Positions 51,694 to 64,000 of a stretch of DNA of 64,000 nucleotides are shown piece after piece. The notes under the pieces are model-generated. The model did no database searches. It saw only the letters and a program-made list of their open reading frames with translations, and was not told the DNA's origin. The DNA is from an uncultured Fibrobacter sp. GTDB lineage: Bacteria; Fibrobacterota; Fibrobacteria; Fibrobacterales; Fibrobacteraceae. The translations under genes were made by a program, and so were the position numbers. The stretch is taken from the NCBI RefSeq assembly GCF_947166265.1, contig NZ_CAMVDO010000009.1, positions 55,118 through 119,117 on the forward strand, read 5' to 3'. Numbering within the stretch: position 1 is the first letter of the stretch; every line of letters starts with the position of its first letter.

Positions 51694-52545
51694 ATGAAAA
51701 AGATTGCATTCCAGGGCCGAAAGGGTGCCTACAGCGACTGTGCCGCACATTACCTATTCGGGGACGACATCAAGACACTCCCGATGGACACCTTCGAGGA
51801 AATCTACCAGGCAATAGAAACCGGCGAAGCCGATGGCGGAGCCATTCCTATCGAAAACTCGACGGCAGGTTCTATCGATGCCAACTACGACCTGCTTTAC
51901 AAGTGGCGCCACCGCATCGTGGGCGAAGTCATGCTACGCATCGAGCATACCCTTTGCGTGATGCCGGGCGTCAAGATTTCCGACCTTAAGCGCGTCTACA
52001 GCCACCCACAGGCACTCGCCCAATGCTCCAAGTTTTTCGCCGAAAATCCGCAGATTAAGGCGATTCCCGCTTTTGACACGGCCGGTTCCGCCGAAGAACT
52101 CGCCGCAAGAAAGGCAATGGACGAAGGCGCTATCGCAAGTGCCTACGCCGCCAAAATCTACAATCTGGACATTCTGAAGGCGGGCCTTGAAAACCTGAAG
52201 GGCACGAACTTCACTCGCTTTTACGGCATCCAGAAATCGCCAGCCACCTTCGACGAAACCGAAGGCGCCAAGACGACCATGCTTTTCGAACTTGCCGACG
52301 ACCATGCGGTGGGCGCTCTCTATAACGCGCTCGGTTGCTTTGCCAAACGCGGAATCAACCTGACCCGCTGCGAAAGCAGGCCGCACCCCGACAAGCCGTG
52401 GGAATACATTTTCCACGTATCCTTCGAGGCGAACGTGAACGAAGAACGCGCCCAGGCGGCACTTTCAGAACTCAAGAACTACACAAGCCAGATGTACATC
52501 CTGGGAACATTTAAGAAAGGCGTCGTCGAAACGCTGAAATACTAA
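51694..52545 (+). CDS. pheA: prephenate dehydratase
   Basis: 283 residues. Dehydratase core: KIAFQGRKGAYSDCAAHYLF, GGAIPIENSTAGSIDANYDL, YSHPQALAQCSKFF and the catalytic TRF in NFTRFYGIQ. The C-terminal ACT domain has the ESRP motif (GINLTRCESRPHPDKPWEY), the site of phenylalanine feedback. There is no chorismate mutase domain, so it is monofunctional. It makes phenylpyruvate for phenylalanine synthesis. Follows NlpC/P60 by 14 bases and is followed by rph after 9 bases. Confidence 0.95.
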   Translation: MKKIAFQGRKGAYSDCAAHYLFGDDIKTLPMDTFEEIYQAIETGEADGGAIPIENSTAGSIDANYDLLYKWRHRIVGEVMLRIEHTLCVMPGVKISDLKRVYSHPQALAQCSKFFAENPQIKAIPAFDTAGSAEELAARKAMDEGAIASAYAAKIYNLDILKAGLENLKGTNFTRFYGIQKSPATFDETEGAKTTMLFELADDHAVGALYNALGCFAKRGINLTRCESRPHPDKPWEYIFHVSFEANVNEERAQAALSELKNYTSQMYILGTFKKGVVETLKY

Positions 52546-52554
52546 GAGGTTTTT

Positions 52555-53280
52555 ATGGCATACGAACGTACCGACCGAAAGTTTAATGAATACCGCAATC
52601 TCAAGATGACCACCGGCTTTATTTCTAGCGCCGACGGTTCTGTCCTTATCGAAATGGGACGCACCCGAGTCATCTGCAACGCCACCCTTTTGCCGAAAGT
52701 TCCGGACTGGCTCGCCGGAAAGGGCACCGGCTGGATTACCGCTGAATATAGCTTACTCCCGCAGAGTACGGGCAAGCGCGTGGAACGTGAGCGCAAGGGC
52801 GCGAGCGGCCGCACTCAAGAAATCCAGCGTCTGGTAGGCCGCTCGCTGCGGGGTGCCGCCGACCTTGCTGCCCTCGGTGAAAACGCCATCGTGGTCGACT
52901 GCGACGTGATCGAAGCCGACGGCGGTACACGCACCGCAAGCATTATCGGCGGCTTCGTGGCCCTTGCGATCGCCCTCAAGAAAATCAAGGAGCGCCTCGG
53001 AATCACGCAGCAGATCTTGCAGCATGGCATTACCGCGATTTCCGTCGGTGTCGTGAGCGGAAAGCCCCTCTGCGACCTCTGCTATGTAGAAGACTCCGCC
53101 GCAGATGTCGACATGAACGTGGTGATGCAGGACGCAAAGAACTTTATCGAGGTGCAGGGCACCGGCGAACACGCAAGCTTTGACCGCAACATGTTGAACA
53201 CGCTGCTTGACCTCGGCGAAAACGCCTGCAAGGACATCTACAAAAAGCAGATGGAGCTCATCGGCGGCGAATTACCGTAA
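52555..53280 (+). CDS. rph: ribonuclease PH
   Basis: 241 residues. Core segments ISSADGSVLIEMGRTRVICN, RSLRGAADLAALGENAIVVD and CDVIEADGGTRTASIIGG are those of RNase PH, a phosphorolytic 3' exoribonuclease that trims tRNA precursors. Full length, with no truncation such as the one in E. coli K-12. Terminates at 53320-53348. Confidence 0.95.
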   Translation: MAYERTDRKFNEYRNLKMTTGFISSADGSVLIEMGRTRVICNATLLPKVPDWLAGKGTGWITAEYSLLPQSTGKRVERERKGASGRTQEIQRLVGRSLRGAADLAALGENAIVVDCDVIEADGGTRTASIIGGFVALAIALKKIKERLGITQQILQHGITAISVGVVSGKPLCDLCYVEDSAADVDMNVVMQDAKNFIEVQGTGEHASFDRNMLNTLLDLGENACKDIYKKQMELIGGELP

Positions 53281-53319
53281 AAAAGCGTGCTGCCATCAAG
53301 GCCGCTCTTACGATCGGTT

Positions 53320-53348
53320 CGCCCGGATATCCCCGGGCGTTTTTATTT
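53320..53348 (+). terminator. rph terminator
   Basis: CGCCCGG, short loop, CCGGGCG, then TTTTTATTT. Confidence 0.85.
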
Positions 53349-53387
53349 GCAATAATTATATATTTGATTATGTAAAAGGGATTTAAC

Positions 53388-54812
53388 ATGGCATTATTGC
53401 AGAGTAAAACCATCTTGATAGCAGACGACGACCAGATGTCCAGAAAACTGGCCGAATTCGTGCTGAAAAAGGACGGCTACAACGTCCTCTCCGTCGAGTC
53501 CGGCGAAGCATGCATTGATTACCTGAAAAACAGGAGCGGCGTAGACCTCGTCCTGCTAGATATCGAAATGCCGCAGTTGAACGGCATCGAAACGCTCGAA
53601 ATGATCCGCGCCGACAAATCTATCGCCCATACCAAGGTATTTTTTCTGACCGCAAACGAATTCAGCAAGTACGAAGAACCGTCCAAGCGGCTGGGCGTCC
53701 TGGATTTTATTTCAAAACCGATGTTCGGCCCCGAAATTCAGGAACGCATCAAGGCCGTTTTCGCAAATGACACAGCGGCAAAGGACACCGTGCTAGTCAT
53801 CGACGACGACAGGATGAACCTGAAATTCGCCGAACACATGCTGAGTCCGACATACAACGTCGTGACCGCGCTATCGTATAAGGACGCCCTCGACTACCTT
53901 TCCAAGGAATTGCCCTCGCTCGTTCTTTTGGACTTGCACATGCCGGGCATGAACGGATTCGAGCTTTTGGCCGAAATCCGAAAAATCAGGAACTGCCACG
54001 ACCTCCCCGTCATATTCTTGACTGCCGACAGCGACCGTGAAACCGAAATCCGCGTTTTCAGGGAAGGGGCGCTCGACTACATTCAAAAGCCGTTTGTCCC
54101 GGAAGTAGTCCTGGAAAGAATCAAGCGAATTCTTACGCTACGCAAGTTGCAGACCTCCCTGGAAAGCGAAGTGGAACGCCGCACCGCAGAACTCGAAGAA
54201 AGTCGACGCAAGCTTGAAATTCTTTCGCTACAGGTCGTGAAAACGCTCGCCTCGGCAATTGACGCCAAGGACCGCTACACCAACGGTCACTCCAGCCGAG
54301 TCGCCAAATACAGCAAGGAAATTTCGCTCCGCGCAGGAAAACCGATTGAATTCCAGGACGAGATCTATTTCGTAGCACTCCTGCATGACATCGGAAAAAT
54401 CGGCATTCCCGACCACATCCTGAACAAGAATTCAAAACTCACCGATGATGAATACGAGACCATCAAGCAGCATCCAAGCATCGGGGTCGAAATTCTAAAG
54501 AACATTACGGAAATGCCCAACATCGAAATCGGGGCGCATTACCATCACGAAAGATTCGATGGCAAGGGCTACCCCGAAGGACTCGCCGGATACGAGATTC
54601 CCGAAGTGGCTCGCATTATCGCCGTAGCAGACGCCTACGACGCCATGACCAGCCGCCGCAGTTACCGTGCCGCATTGCCGCAGAACGTTGTCCGCGACGA
54701 AATCGTGAAAGGCAAGGGTTTGCAGTTCGACCCGGACTTTGCCGACATTATGCTCACCATGATCGACGAAGACCCGCGTTACGAAATGCGTGACGACGGG
54801 CAGGCCCTTTAG
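53388..54812 (+). CDS. REC-REC-HD-GYP response regulator (c-di-GMP phosphodiesterase)
   Basis: 474 residues. REC1 residues 7-125 with phosphoacceptor Asp58 (VLLDIEMPQLNG); REC2 residues 133-250 with Asp182 (VLLDLHMPGMNG). A coiled-coil linker (residues 252-285) leads to the HD-GYP domain with HD at 333-334 (LLHDIGKIGIPDHIL) and HHERFDGKGYPEGL at 386-399. HD-GYP enzymes hydrolyse c-di-GMP (RpfG type). First gene of the cluster, 21 bases before the first hybrid kinase, whose phosphorelay probably feeds one or both receivers. Confidence 0.92.
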   Translation: MALLQSKTILIADDDQMSRKLAEFVLKKDGYNVLSVESGEACIDYLKNRSGVDLVLLDIEMPQLNGIETLEMIRADKSIAHTKVFFLTANEFSKYEEPSKRLGVLDFISKPMFGPEIQERIKAVFANDTAAKDTVLVIDDDRMNLKFAEHMLSPTYNVVTALSYKDALDYLSKELPSLVLLDLHMPGMNGFELLAEIRKIRNCHDLPVIFLTADSDRETEIRVFREGALDYIQKPFVPEVVLERIKRILTLRKLQTSLESEVERRTAELEESRRKLEILSLQVVKTLASAIDAKDRYTNGHSSRVAKYSKEISLRAGKPIEFQDEIYFVALLHDIGKIGIPDHILNKNSKLTDDEYETIKQHPSIGVEILKNITEMPNIEIGAHYHHERFDGKGYPEGLAGYEIPEVARIIAVADAYDAMTSRRSYRAALPQNVVRDEIVKGKGLQFDPDFADIMLTMIDEDPRYEMRDDGQAL

Positions 54813-54833
54813 TTCAGCAAGCGAGTACCGACG

Positions 54834-57086
<2,253 letters not shown>

Positions 57087-57087
57087 A

Positions 57088-58185
57088 GTGAAACTCATCT
57101 ACGTCATTCCAACTATTATTTTCGTCATTATTGTAGTAGGGTTACTCGCGACCAATGTCAAAAAGAAAAACACCGACATCACCCGCGAAAAGACCAAAGT
57201 TGCGATGATCATGAACGGTGCCACCGACGACCATAGCTGGGGCCAGTCTCATTACGAGGGCATGAAAAAGACCGCCAAAGAACTCAATCTGGACGTTGCG
57301 TTCCGCGAAAATATCGCCGCAAACCGTATATCGGAATCGGTGATGGAAGGGCTTATTGCCGCAGGCGTTAAGATTATCATTGCAAACTCCTTCCAGTTTG
57401 GGCCACACATCCAGGCGGTTGCAAGCAAGCATCCCGAAGTCAAGTTTTTCCACGCCTCCGGCATAGAAACCTCATCGAACGTCGCCACCTTCTTTGGCCG
57501 AATCTACCAGATGCGCTACCTTTCAGGTATCGTCGCCGGAATGCAAACAAAAACAGGAAACATCGGCTACGTGGCCGCCTTCGACATTCCCGAAGTCGTA
57601 CGCGGAATAAACGCGTTCACCCTGGGCGTCAAGAAGGCGAATCCGAAAGCAAATGTGATTGTCCGTTGGACCAAATCCTGGGAAGACGACAAGATCTGCG
57701 CCAAGGAGACTCGTTCCCTTTTGGCAAACCGCTCCATCGACGTTCTCGCCATGCACACCGATAGCCGCGAACCCATGCGAATAGCGGATTCGCTTGGAAT
57801 ATGGATTATCGGCTATAACCTGGACAACGCGGAATTTTATCCGGAACATTTCTTGACAGCTCCCGTGTGGCGGTGGGAAAAATTCTACACACCGCATATT
57901 CGCGATGCACTCAAGAACAAGTTTGTCGGCAAGAGCTACCTAGGCGGAATCGAATCGGGCATTGTCGACCTGGCCCCGTTTACAAGTCATGTGAATCCAG
58001 AGGCCATTGCGCTAGTCGCAAGCGAACGTGAAAAAATGTTGAACGGTTCTTTCGATGTATTCTACGGACCCATCAAGGACAACAGCGGAACAATACGCAT
58101 AAACGAAGGAGAAAGTATGTCCGACAGCGACATGTTCAACCAATTCAACTGGTTCGTAATGGGGGTAAAAACCGATGAAAAGTAA
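57088..58185 (+). CDS. membrane-anchored BMP/PnrA-like binding protein 1
   Basis: 365 residues. One N-terminal helix (VIPTIIFVIIVVGLLATNVK) with no lipobox Cys, so a membrane anchor with the domain outside. The rest is a Bmp-family periplasmic binding fold: KVAMIMNGATDDHSWGQSHY, IIANSFQFGPHIQAVASKHP, FFGRIYQMRYLSGIVAGMQT, NIGYVAAFDIPEVVRGINAF. The family binds nucleosides and related ligands in ABC importers, but no ABC permease or ATPase is here. Overlaps BMP2 by 11 bases. A sensory role for the kinases is inferred. Confidence 0.85.
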   Translation: MKLIYVIPTIIFVIIVVGLLATNVKKKNTDITREKTKVAMIMNGATDDHSWGQSHYEGMKKTAKELNLDVAFRENIAANRISESVMEGLIAAGVKIIIANSFQFGPHIQAVASKHPEVKFFHASGIETSSNVATFFGRIYQMRYLSGIVAGMQTKTGNIGYVAAFDIPEVVRGINAFTLGVKKANPKANVIVRWTKSWEDDKICAKETRSLLANRSIDVLAMHTDSREPMRIADSLGIWIIGYNLDNAEFYPEHFLTAPVWRWEKFYTPHIRDALKNKFVGKSYLGGIESGIVDLAPFTSHVNPEAIALVASEREKMLNGSFDVFYGPIKDNSGTIRINEGESMSDSDMFNQFNWFVMGVKTDEK

Positions 58186-59281
58186 AATAACCATCGCCGC
58201 TCTGGTTGCAGTTGCCGCATTCTTTGCGTTGCTGTACCTATCATTTTCCAAGGTCGGAAACGATGAAATAAAGAAAAAGGCCGAAGTTCAGAAACTTCGC
58301 GTCGGTTTCGTCCTTTTAAGCGACACCGCGGACAACGGCTGGAACGAAACCCATTACAGAGGCATCAAGGCCGCCTGCGATACGCTCGGTGTGCAGATGA
58401 CCCTGACAACCGAAATTCCCGAGGAAAGGCTCCCGCTTGAAAAGGCCGTGAACGACATGATTGCAGACAGCATGAAAATAATCGTTCTCACCAGCTACAG
58501 CTACCCTATCCTTATCAAAGACATCATCGAAAGCCATCCGGAAGTGATGTTCTATGGAATCAACTGGGAATTCGACGCGCCAAATTATAAAGCCTACTTC
58601 GCCCGAATTTACCAGGCCAGGTACCTTGCAGGAATTGTCGCCGGAGCAATGACCAAAACAAACCACATCGGTTATGTAGCGGCAATGAAAAACATCCAAG
58701 TTTACAGGGGATTGAACGCCTTTATTCTTGGCGTCCAGAGCGTCAATCCGAAAGCCCGCGTGTATGTGCGCTGGAGCAACTCCTGGAACGAAGGGCATAT
58801 CGAAACCGAAAATGCAAACAAACTCATTGACAGTTCGAACGTCGACCTGATCGCATTCCATCAGGACAGGGCATACATTATCGAAACCGCCGAAAAGCAC
58901 GGAATATACTGCATCGGAAACCATGTAGAAAACAACAAGTTCTCTTCCAAGATGCTTAGTTCCATCGCCATCAACTGGGCCATTATATACAAGGATTTCA
59001 TTCAGGACTACATCCAAAAGAAAGACAATGAAAATATGGAATATTGGCTAGGTCTCGAAAAGGACGCCGTGGGACTCGCCTTCTATTCAAGCGAGGTTCC
59101 CGATTCGGTAAAAACCCTAGTCAAGGGCGCCATCGACAAGATAAAGGCCGGTTACAACATCTTTTCGGGTAAAATTTTCGACAGCAACGGCAACAAACGT
59201 TCCGAAGAAGGTGAATCTATCAGCGACGAAGTCTTGCGCAGCGATATGGAATGGCTGATAAAGGGTGCAATTGAACCATGA
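58175..59281 (+). CDS. membrane-anchored BMP/PnrA-like binding protein 2
   Basis: 368 residues. N-terminal helix ([20 protein letters not shown]) without a lipobox, then the same fold as BMP1: [74 protein letters not shown]. Clear paralogue of BMP1, but ligand-site residues differ, so it may bind another ligand. The stop overlaps the next kinase (ATGA), which means translational coupling of sensor domain and kinase. Confidence 0.85.
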   Translation: MKSKITIAALVAVAAFFALLYLSFSKVGNDEIKKKAEVQKLRVGFVLLSDTADNGWNETHYRGIKAACDTLGVQMTLTTEIPEERLPLEKAVNDMIADSMKIIVLTSYSYPILIKDIIESHPEVMFYGINWEFDAPNYKAYFARIYQARYLAGIVAGAMTKTNHIGYVAAMKNIQVYRGLNAFILGVQSVNPKARVYVRWSNSWNEGHIETENANKLIDSSNVDLIAFHQDRAYIIETAEKHGIYCIGNHVENNKFSSKMLSSIAINWAIIYKDFIQDYIQKKDNENMEYWLGLEKDAVGLAFYSSEVPDSVKTLVKGAIDKIKAGYNIFSGKIFDSNGNKRSEEGESISDEVLRSDMEWLIKGAIEP

Positions 59282-61782
59282 TCAAGAAATTCGGGATACG
59301 CCCCCTCATTGGACTTTTATTCTTTGTATTGATTCTCCTTGTAGTTGGAGTCCTGCTTAGAGTCAAGTTTTCAAGCCTGTTCCAGAATTACGTCGAAAAA
59401 CAGGTCGCCTACCAAGCAGAAGGCTATGCGGCAGCCGTCGGCGAACGACTGGTACTCGAACTAAAATCCCTATCCGGCATATCGGCGGGGCTTTCGGCAA
59501 ATCAGCCTCACCTGGAAAGAATGCTTACAACTCTCCGCGATGCCTCTAACGAATATTACTACGGCGTTATGGCCTTGAACGGAGATATTCTCTACACCGA
59601 CGGTCCGAAAGATATTCGTGCATCAGATTTCAAGGGAATTCCCGAGTCATTTCACGGGTCGAGATATATCAGCTATTCCAAGGGGAAAGGGCTGATGTTT
59701 TCGGTCCCCGTCTACAACGGAAAAAACGTCAAATACGTTCTGTACCGCATTTACAAAGACGATAAGGTCGTCAAGAATTTCGGTGTCGTTTGCTATAGCG
59801 GCAAAGGCTATGCGGTCATTACGGATTCCAAGGGCGACATTATAGTCAAGTCCGCAAATGATTCCCTGGGAAACGATTTGCTATGGGGCAAAGACGGATA
59901 CGGAGCCATTCAAGAAAAACTGGCAAACGGGCTAAACATTTCTATCGCCACGGCAACCAACTGGGAAGTTGACGGAAACGACTACTATTACTTTGTCGCA
60001 GAACTCAAGCTGCCAGGCGTATCCCTTACAGGCGTTGTGCCCGCCGAAGTGGTCGCCAAAGAAAAGGAAAGCATTTCTTTCTTAATCCTCTGGGTATTTG
60101 GCCTTTTGATTTTCATGTTCATCATCGCGATGATTTACGTGGTCCTTTCCGAAAGGAAAGCTCGTGAAACCAAGGAACTCATTCGCGAAAAGGAAAACGC
60201 AGAAAGCGCGAACAAGGCGAAAAGCGTATTCCTCGCCAACATGAGTCACGAAATCCGCACCCCGATTAACGGAATCCTGGGAATGGATTCCATGCTCCTC
60301 AAGGAATGCAAAGACGAAACATTGCGCGATTACGCCCTGAACATTCAAAACGCAGGACAGACGCTTCTTTCGCTCATCAACGACATTCTGGACATTTCAA
60401 AAATCGAATCGGGCAAGATGGAAATCGTACCCGTAACCTACAGCGTTTTCTCGGTATTGAACGACTGCTACAACATGGTCGCCATCCGTGCCCAAGACAA
60501 GCACCTGGAACTGGTCATGAACATTTCACCGGATTTACCCTCGGCACTATTCGGTGACGAAGTTCGTATTAGGCAAGTCATCAACAACCTGCTTTCCAAC
60601 GCCGTCAAATACACAAACGAAGGTTCCGTCACGCTCACTGTCAATCCCGAAAAAATTGACCCGACTAAGGATTGCGACGCCAAGCAAATTGGCCTTTGCA
60701 TACAAGTGACCGATACAGGTATCGGCATTCGTGAGCGGGATATCGACAAGCTGTTCAACAACTTTGTGCGACTCGACGAAAAACGGAACCGAAACATTGA
60801 AGGAACCGGCCTCGGACTGAACCTGACCAAGCAACTGCTAGACATGATGGGTGGATGCATCAGCGTCAAGAGCGTCTACGGTCAAGGTTCAACATTTACG
60901 GTGCACCTGACGCAACAAATAAGCGACGAAAAGCCCCTCGGGGATTTCGGGACACGTTACAAGGAGCAGGTAAACGCCATCGACGCTACACACGACCGAT
61001 TCGAAGCACCGAGCGCAAGGGTTCTCCTGGCCGACGACATGCTCATGAACCAGAAGGTCTTTACCGGGCTCCTTAAGGAAACCAAGATTCAAATCGACAC
61101 CGTATTCAACGGAGCCGAAGCCCTAAGCCTTGCGCAGAAATATCATTACGACATCATCTTCCTGGATCACATGATGCCTGTCATGGACGGAATCGAGGCC
61201 TTCCGCAAAATGAAACAGCTGAAGGACGGTCCCAATGACGCAACACCGGTCGTTATGCTTACCGCAAACGCCGTGGCCGATGCAAGACTCCGTTACATGG
61301 ATGTAGGATTCTCGGATTACATCAGCAAGCCTATCCGCGAAGAAGTTCTACTTGCAACCCTTCGGAAATTCCTACCGAAGGAAATGATCAACTCCATTGA
61401 CGCAACACAGGAGTGCTACAGCGAAGTCAATGCTTCGAAGCCGTCTGCGGACCTATCGAGTCTGCTGGATACCGCAACGGGACTTTCCTACTGCATGAAC
61501 GATGAAAGCTTCTACCATGAAATGCTTGACGAATACGTGAAAAGCGACAAGACGGAGGAACTGCTCAAGTATTTCGATTCGGAAGACTTCGAATACTACC
61601 GCATTACGGTACACGCCCTAAAAAGCAGCTCGCTCACCATCGGTGCCACAAAAATTTCAGAAGCCGCCAAGGCACTCGAAATGGCCTGCAAGGAAAACAA
61701 GCTGGACTTCGTGAAGCAAAATCATCAGGCGTTTATCGACATGTACACCACATTGATCGCAATGCTGAAAGCCAATCCGTAA
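59278..61782 (+). CDS. hybrid sensor histidine kinase with large extracytoplasmic domain, REC and HPt
   Basis: 834 residues. TM1 at 9-28, an extracytoplasmic domain of about 240 residues of the Cache-like sort ([16 protein letters not shown]), TM2 near 265-290, and a coiled coil. H-box His near 324 ([17 protein letters not shown]), [45 protein letters not shown] ([17 protein letters not shown]) and HPt ([19 protein letters not shown]) end it. The cytoplasmic half is close to the kinase at 54834, indicating duplication. Start overlaps BMP2 by 4 bases. Terminator at 61844. Confidence 0.93.
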   Translation: MIKKFGIRPLIGLLFFVLILLVVGVLLRVKFSSLFQNYVEKQVAYQAEGYAAAVGERLVLELKSLSGISAGLSANQPHLERMLTTLRDASNEYYYGVMALNGDILYTDGPKDIRASDFKGIPESFHGSRYISYSKGKGLMFSVPVYNGKNVKYVLYRIYKDDKVVKNFGVVCYSGKGYAVITDSKGDIIVKSANDSLGNDLLWGKDGYGAIQEKLANGLNISIATATNWEVDGNDYYYFVAELKLPGVSLTGVVPAEVVAKEKESISFLILWVFGLLIFMFIIAMIYVVLSERKARETKELIREKENAESANKAKSVFLANMSHEIRTPINGILGMDSMLLKECKDETLRDYALNIQNAGQTLLSLINDILDISKIESGKMEIVPVTYSVFSVLNDCYNMVAIRAQDKHLELVMNISPDLPSALFGDEVRIRQVINNLLSNAVKYTNEGSVTLTVNPEKIDPTKDCDAKQIGLCIQVTDTGIGIRERDIDKLFNNFVRLDEKRNRNIEGTGLGLNLTKQLLDMMGGCISVKSVYGQGSTFTVHLTQQISDEKPLGDFGTRYKEQVNAIDATHDRFEAPSARVLLADDMLMNQKVFTGLLKETKIQIDTVFNGAEALSLAQKYHYDIIFLDHMMPVMDGIEAFRKMKQLKDGPNDATPVVMLTANAVADARLRYMDVGFSDYISKPIREEVLLATLRKFLPKEMINSIDATQECYSEVNASKPSADLSSLLDTATGLSYCMNDESFYHEMLDEYVKSDKTEELLKYFDSEDFEYYRITVHALKSSSLTIGATKISEAAKALEMACKENKLDFVKQNHQAFIDMYTTLIAMLKANP

Positions 61783-61843
61783 ACGAATCCAACGAGAAAG
61801 AAATCCACCCGCGAATAGCAAACAAAGTTCGTGATACAAAAAA

Positions 61844-61877
61844 GGCCGTAGCGTTGTGCTACGGTCTAAATTTTTCG
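61844..61877. terminator. terminator of the signalling cluster
   Basis: A 9-bp stem GGCCGTAGC/GCTACGGTC with loop GTTGT and a T-rich tail; A-rich on the other side, so it may be bidirectional. Confidence 0.75.
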
Positions 61878-61885
61878 GGTTCTGC

Positions 61886-61917
61886 GGGAAGATCCCCGAC
61901 CAAGTCGGGGATGACAT
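61886..61917. repeat. palindromic interspersed repeat
   Basis: GATCCCCGACCAAGTCGGGGATGAC: arms TCCCCGAC/GTCGGGGA with loop CAA. Confidence 0.6.
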
Positions 61918-61926
61918 TCCTGTCAA

Positions 61927-62028
61927 TTACGCGCGAACCGTCGTGAACGCGAAAGCTTCGCCGTCGGCGTCATTCGCTTCCAAGCCATCGGCAGCAGCAG
62001 CCCAGGCAATCTTCACAGCCTGAGTTTG
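61927..62028 (-). pseudogene. remnant similar to the 3' end of ileS
   Basis: Read on the minus strand, the bases encode TQAVKIAWAAAADGLEAN then DADGEAFAFTTVRA and a stop. The end of ileS encodes TQADAIVWKDSTAGLQES then DADGEKVFVEAVR. The alignment is direct, with shared TQA, W, GL and DADGE. The fragment lies 90 bases downstream of the ileS stop. It has no start of its own and may be a relic of a duplication or a replaced ileS end. Confidence 0.6.
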
Positions 62029-62117
62029 GCACTTCGTGCCCAACCTCTTCGGCTCGGCAATGTCCACGCAAGCGTGGCCGCTGCTCTCGCCTTGCGAGGT
62101 TGTCACCTGCGATGTAC

Positions 62118-64000
62118 TTATCTCACAGCTTCAACGAAGACCTTTTCGCCATCTGCATCAGATTCCTGCAAACCAGCAGTAGAATCCTTCCACACGATAG
62201 CGTCAGCCTGAGTCTCGCCCTTGATGTAAGATTCGTTTTCCTTCACAGCCTGCTTCAGCACTTCGCTTTCAGAATAAAGTTCAATGCTGATACGGTCAGA
62301 GATTGCAAAGTTCTGGTCCTTACGGCGGTTCTGGATGCGGTTCACGAGTTCGCGGGCCACGCAGGCACGGCGGAGTTCGTCCGTGATCTTCAGGTCCAGA
62401 GCCACGGTGAAGTGCTGGTTGGCTTCCACGGCCATGCCGTCGGCCACGATGCGGTTGAGCATCAGGCAGTCGGCACCGACTTCACCGAAGTCGAACTTGA
62501 TGGCTTCACCACCCTGCAGGGCCTTGATTTCGTCAACCGTAAGGCTATTGAGCTTGGCGGAAATCACCTTCATGTTCTTCGCATAGTCCGGGCCCTTCGC
62601 CTTGATGGCGAGGAAATTCGGCTTGGCGGAGAGCTTCACGAGCTTGGTTTCGTCTTCGAGGAACTGCATTTCGCGAACGTTCAATTCTTCGAGGATCAAG
62701 TCCTTCATCGTTTCAGCAACGTTCTTTTCTTCGTTACCGTGAGCAACCACCGTCATGCTCGCAATCGGCATACGGTTCTTTACGTTGTTCGTAGCGCGAA
62801 TCACGCGGCCCATTTCGACCATGCCACGCACCATGGCGATGCGTTCCACGAGCTTTTCGTCCATAAGGGACTTGTCGGCGCTCGGGAATTCGCAGAGGTG
62901 CACGCTCACCGGAGCGTTGGCATCGACTTCGCGAACGAGAATCTGGTAGATTTCTTCGGCGAGGAGCGGGAGGAACGGGGCGAGAATCTTGGAGAAGTCC
63001 ACCAGCACCTTGTACATGGTAGCGTAGGCGGCGTTCTTGTCGCCATCGTTTTCGGACTTCCAGAAACGGCGACGGCTGCGGCGCACGTACCAGTTCGTGA
63101 GGTCATCCACCGCGGCAATCACGGCGGGCACCACGTTGTACAGGCGGTAAGCCTTCATTTCCACTTCGACCTTGGCGGCCAAATCCTGCAGCGTCGCAAG
63201 CATCCAGCGGTCCAGTTCGTTCTCAGACTTCACTTCCTGACCCGGCTTCCAGTTGAGCTGGCCCTTAGCAGCGTCAGCGTTGTGGTTAGACACAAAGAAG
63301 GCAACGGCGTTCCAAAGCGGGAGCATCACCTGCTTCACGATACCCTTCACGCCTTCTTCGCTGAAGCGCAAGTCTTCGGCCTTGAGGGCTGCGGAGTTGA
63401 TCATGAACAAGCGAATAGCGTCGGCACCCGTGCGTTCAATAAGGTCGTTCGGGTCCGGGTAGTTGCGCTTGGACTTACTCATCTTGGAACCGTCTTCGGC
63501 CAAGATAATACCGTTCACAATAACGTTCTTGAATGCCGGCTTCTGGAACAGAGCGTTAGAAAGCACCGTCAGCGTGTAGAACCAACCACGAGTCTGGTCA
63601 AGGCCTTCGGCGATGAAGTCCGCCGGGAAGCTGCGTTCCACGAGTTCCTTGTTTTCGAACGGGTAATGGCGGCTAGCATACGGCATGGAGCCGGATTCAA
63701 ACCAGCAGTCGAAAACTTCAGGCGTGCGACGATAAACCTTGCCGTTCTTTTCGATGGTGAGCTTGTCCACGAAGTGCTTGTGCAAGTCGTCGAGCTTCAC
63801 GCCAGTAAGCTGCTGGAGTTCTTCGATAGAACCCACGGCAATCATGTCGCCGTCGTCAGAGAGCCACACCGGAATCGGCGTTCCCCAGAAGCGGTTACGG
63901 GAAAGGTTCCAGTCGCGAGCGCCTTCGAGCCACTTGCCGAAACGACCGTTCTTGATGTGGTCCGGGACCCAGTTCACAGTCTGGTTGTTTTCGACCATCC
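62118..64000 (-). CDS. ileS: isoleucyl-tRNA synthetase, C-terminal two thirds (5' end outside the window)
   Basis: About 627 codons are visible and the frame runs off the right edge. WNLSRNRFWGTPIPVW and CWFESGSMPYASRHYPF are class I IleS core segments. The KMSKS loop is SKMSKSKRNYPDPN. Then follow the anticodon-binding helices (YVRRSRRRFWKSENDGDKNA) and an extended C-terminal region of the kind in the longer IleS type (type 2). The enzyme charges tRNA-Ile; the HIGH motif lies outside. A second remnant of the same 3' end lies just downstream. Confidence 0.95.
   Translation of the reverse strand, partial: MVENNQTVNWVPDHIKNGRFGKWLEGARDWNLSRNRFWGTPIPVWLSDDGDMIAVGSIEELQQLTGVKLDDLHKHFVDKLTIEKNGKVYRRTPEVFDCWFESGSMPYASRHYPFENKELVERSFPADFIAEGLDQTRGWFYTLTVLSNALFQKPAFKNVIVNGIILAEDGSKMSKSKRNYPDPNDLIERTGADAIRLFMINSAALKAEDLRFSEEGVKGIVKQVMLPLWNAVAFFVSNHNADAAKGQLNWKPGQEVKSENELDRWMLATLQDLAAKVEVEMKAYRLYNVVPAVIAAVDDLTNWYVRRSRRRFWKSENDGDKNAAYATMYKVLVDFSKILAPFLPLLAEEIYQILVREVDANAPVSVHLCEFPSADKSLMDEKLVERIAMVRGMVEMGRVIRATNNVKNRMPIASMTVVAHGNEEKNVAETMKDLILEELNVREMQFLEDETKLVKLSAKPNFLAIKAKGPDYAKNMKVISAKLNSLTVDEIKALQGGEAIKFDFGEVGADCLMLNRIVADGMAVEANQHFTVALDLKITDELRRACVARELVNRIQNRRKDQNFAISDRISIELYSESEVLKQAVKENESYIKGETQADAIVWKDSTAGLQESDADGEKVFVEAVR

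Noticed and set aside
57088..59281. Nucleoside ABC importer
   Set aside because: Two BMP-like proteins are present, but no ATPase or permease gene lies within the cluster or its neighbours in the window.

Overview
This window is chromosomal DNA that looks like Fibrobacter (phylum Fibrobacterota). The main reasons are six genes with the FISUMP (Fibrobacter succinogenes major paralogous) domain, many secreted or lipid-anchored proteins with polyserine linkers, and housekeeping genes of matching character. No search was run, so the genus is an inference from these hallmarks. Housekeeping genes are fairly GC-rich with strong codon bias. Several AT-richer accessory patches are set among them.

Layout. 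1-5.8 kb: the end of a DAACS-type symporter gene, a zinc-ribbon membrane protein, two lipoproteins and a DUF4874/DUF4832-like lipoprotein. 6.0-10.2 kb is a defence/addiction island: a HigB-like toxin with a HigA-ImmA/IrrE fusion, the decayed remains of a RelB-YoeB pair, about 450 bases holding two related structured-RNA candidates, then a restriction endonuclease-methyltransferase pair. 10.4-23.4 kb is mostly core: miaB, a SPOR protein, tRNA-Leu(CAA), panD, a LytR_C lipoprotein-rsfS-argS operon, a FISUMP gene, purU, pyrE and envelope proteins. 23.7-26 kb is AT-rich accessory DNA (a transglutaminase-like lipoprotein and a two-gene cassette). 26-34.3 kb: a DEAD-box helicase, map, an EcsC-like protein, fusA of the spdEFG1/mitochondrial EFG1 type, mazG, dprA and an FtsB-like gene. 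34.3-38.5 kb: an RND efflux pump with its adaptor. 38.5-47.3 kb: a minus-strand array of five mosaic FISUMP lipoproteins, with a recent 0.63-kb duplication and broken genes, downstream of two secreted proteins. 47.4-53.3 kb: a GGDEF protein, the rpsF-rpsR-rplI operon, NlpC/P60, pheA and rph. 53.4-61.8 kb: a five-gene signalling cluster. The window ends inside ileS (minus strand).

The most coherent unusual system is the 53.4-61.8 kb cluster: REC-REC-HD-GYP, hybrid kinase-HPt, two membrane-anchored BMP/PnrA-like binding proteins, and a second hybrid kinase-HPt. The last four genes abut or overlap, and no ABC transporter genes accompany the binding proteins. It reads as a ligand-sensing phosphorelay ending in c-di-GMP breakdown. 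A second candidate is the pair of RNAs before the restriction-modification genes. They share an identical 17-nt core inside a compensated 9-bp stem, and the first has a long-range alternative pairing.

Interspersed palindromic repeats occur in many gaps, and one repeat core also appears inside a serine-rich coding region. No CRISPR array, reverse transcriptase, transposase or prophage gene was recognised.
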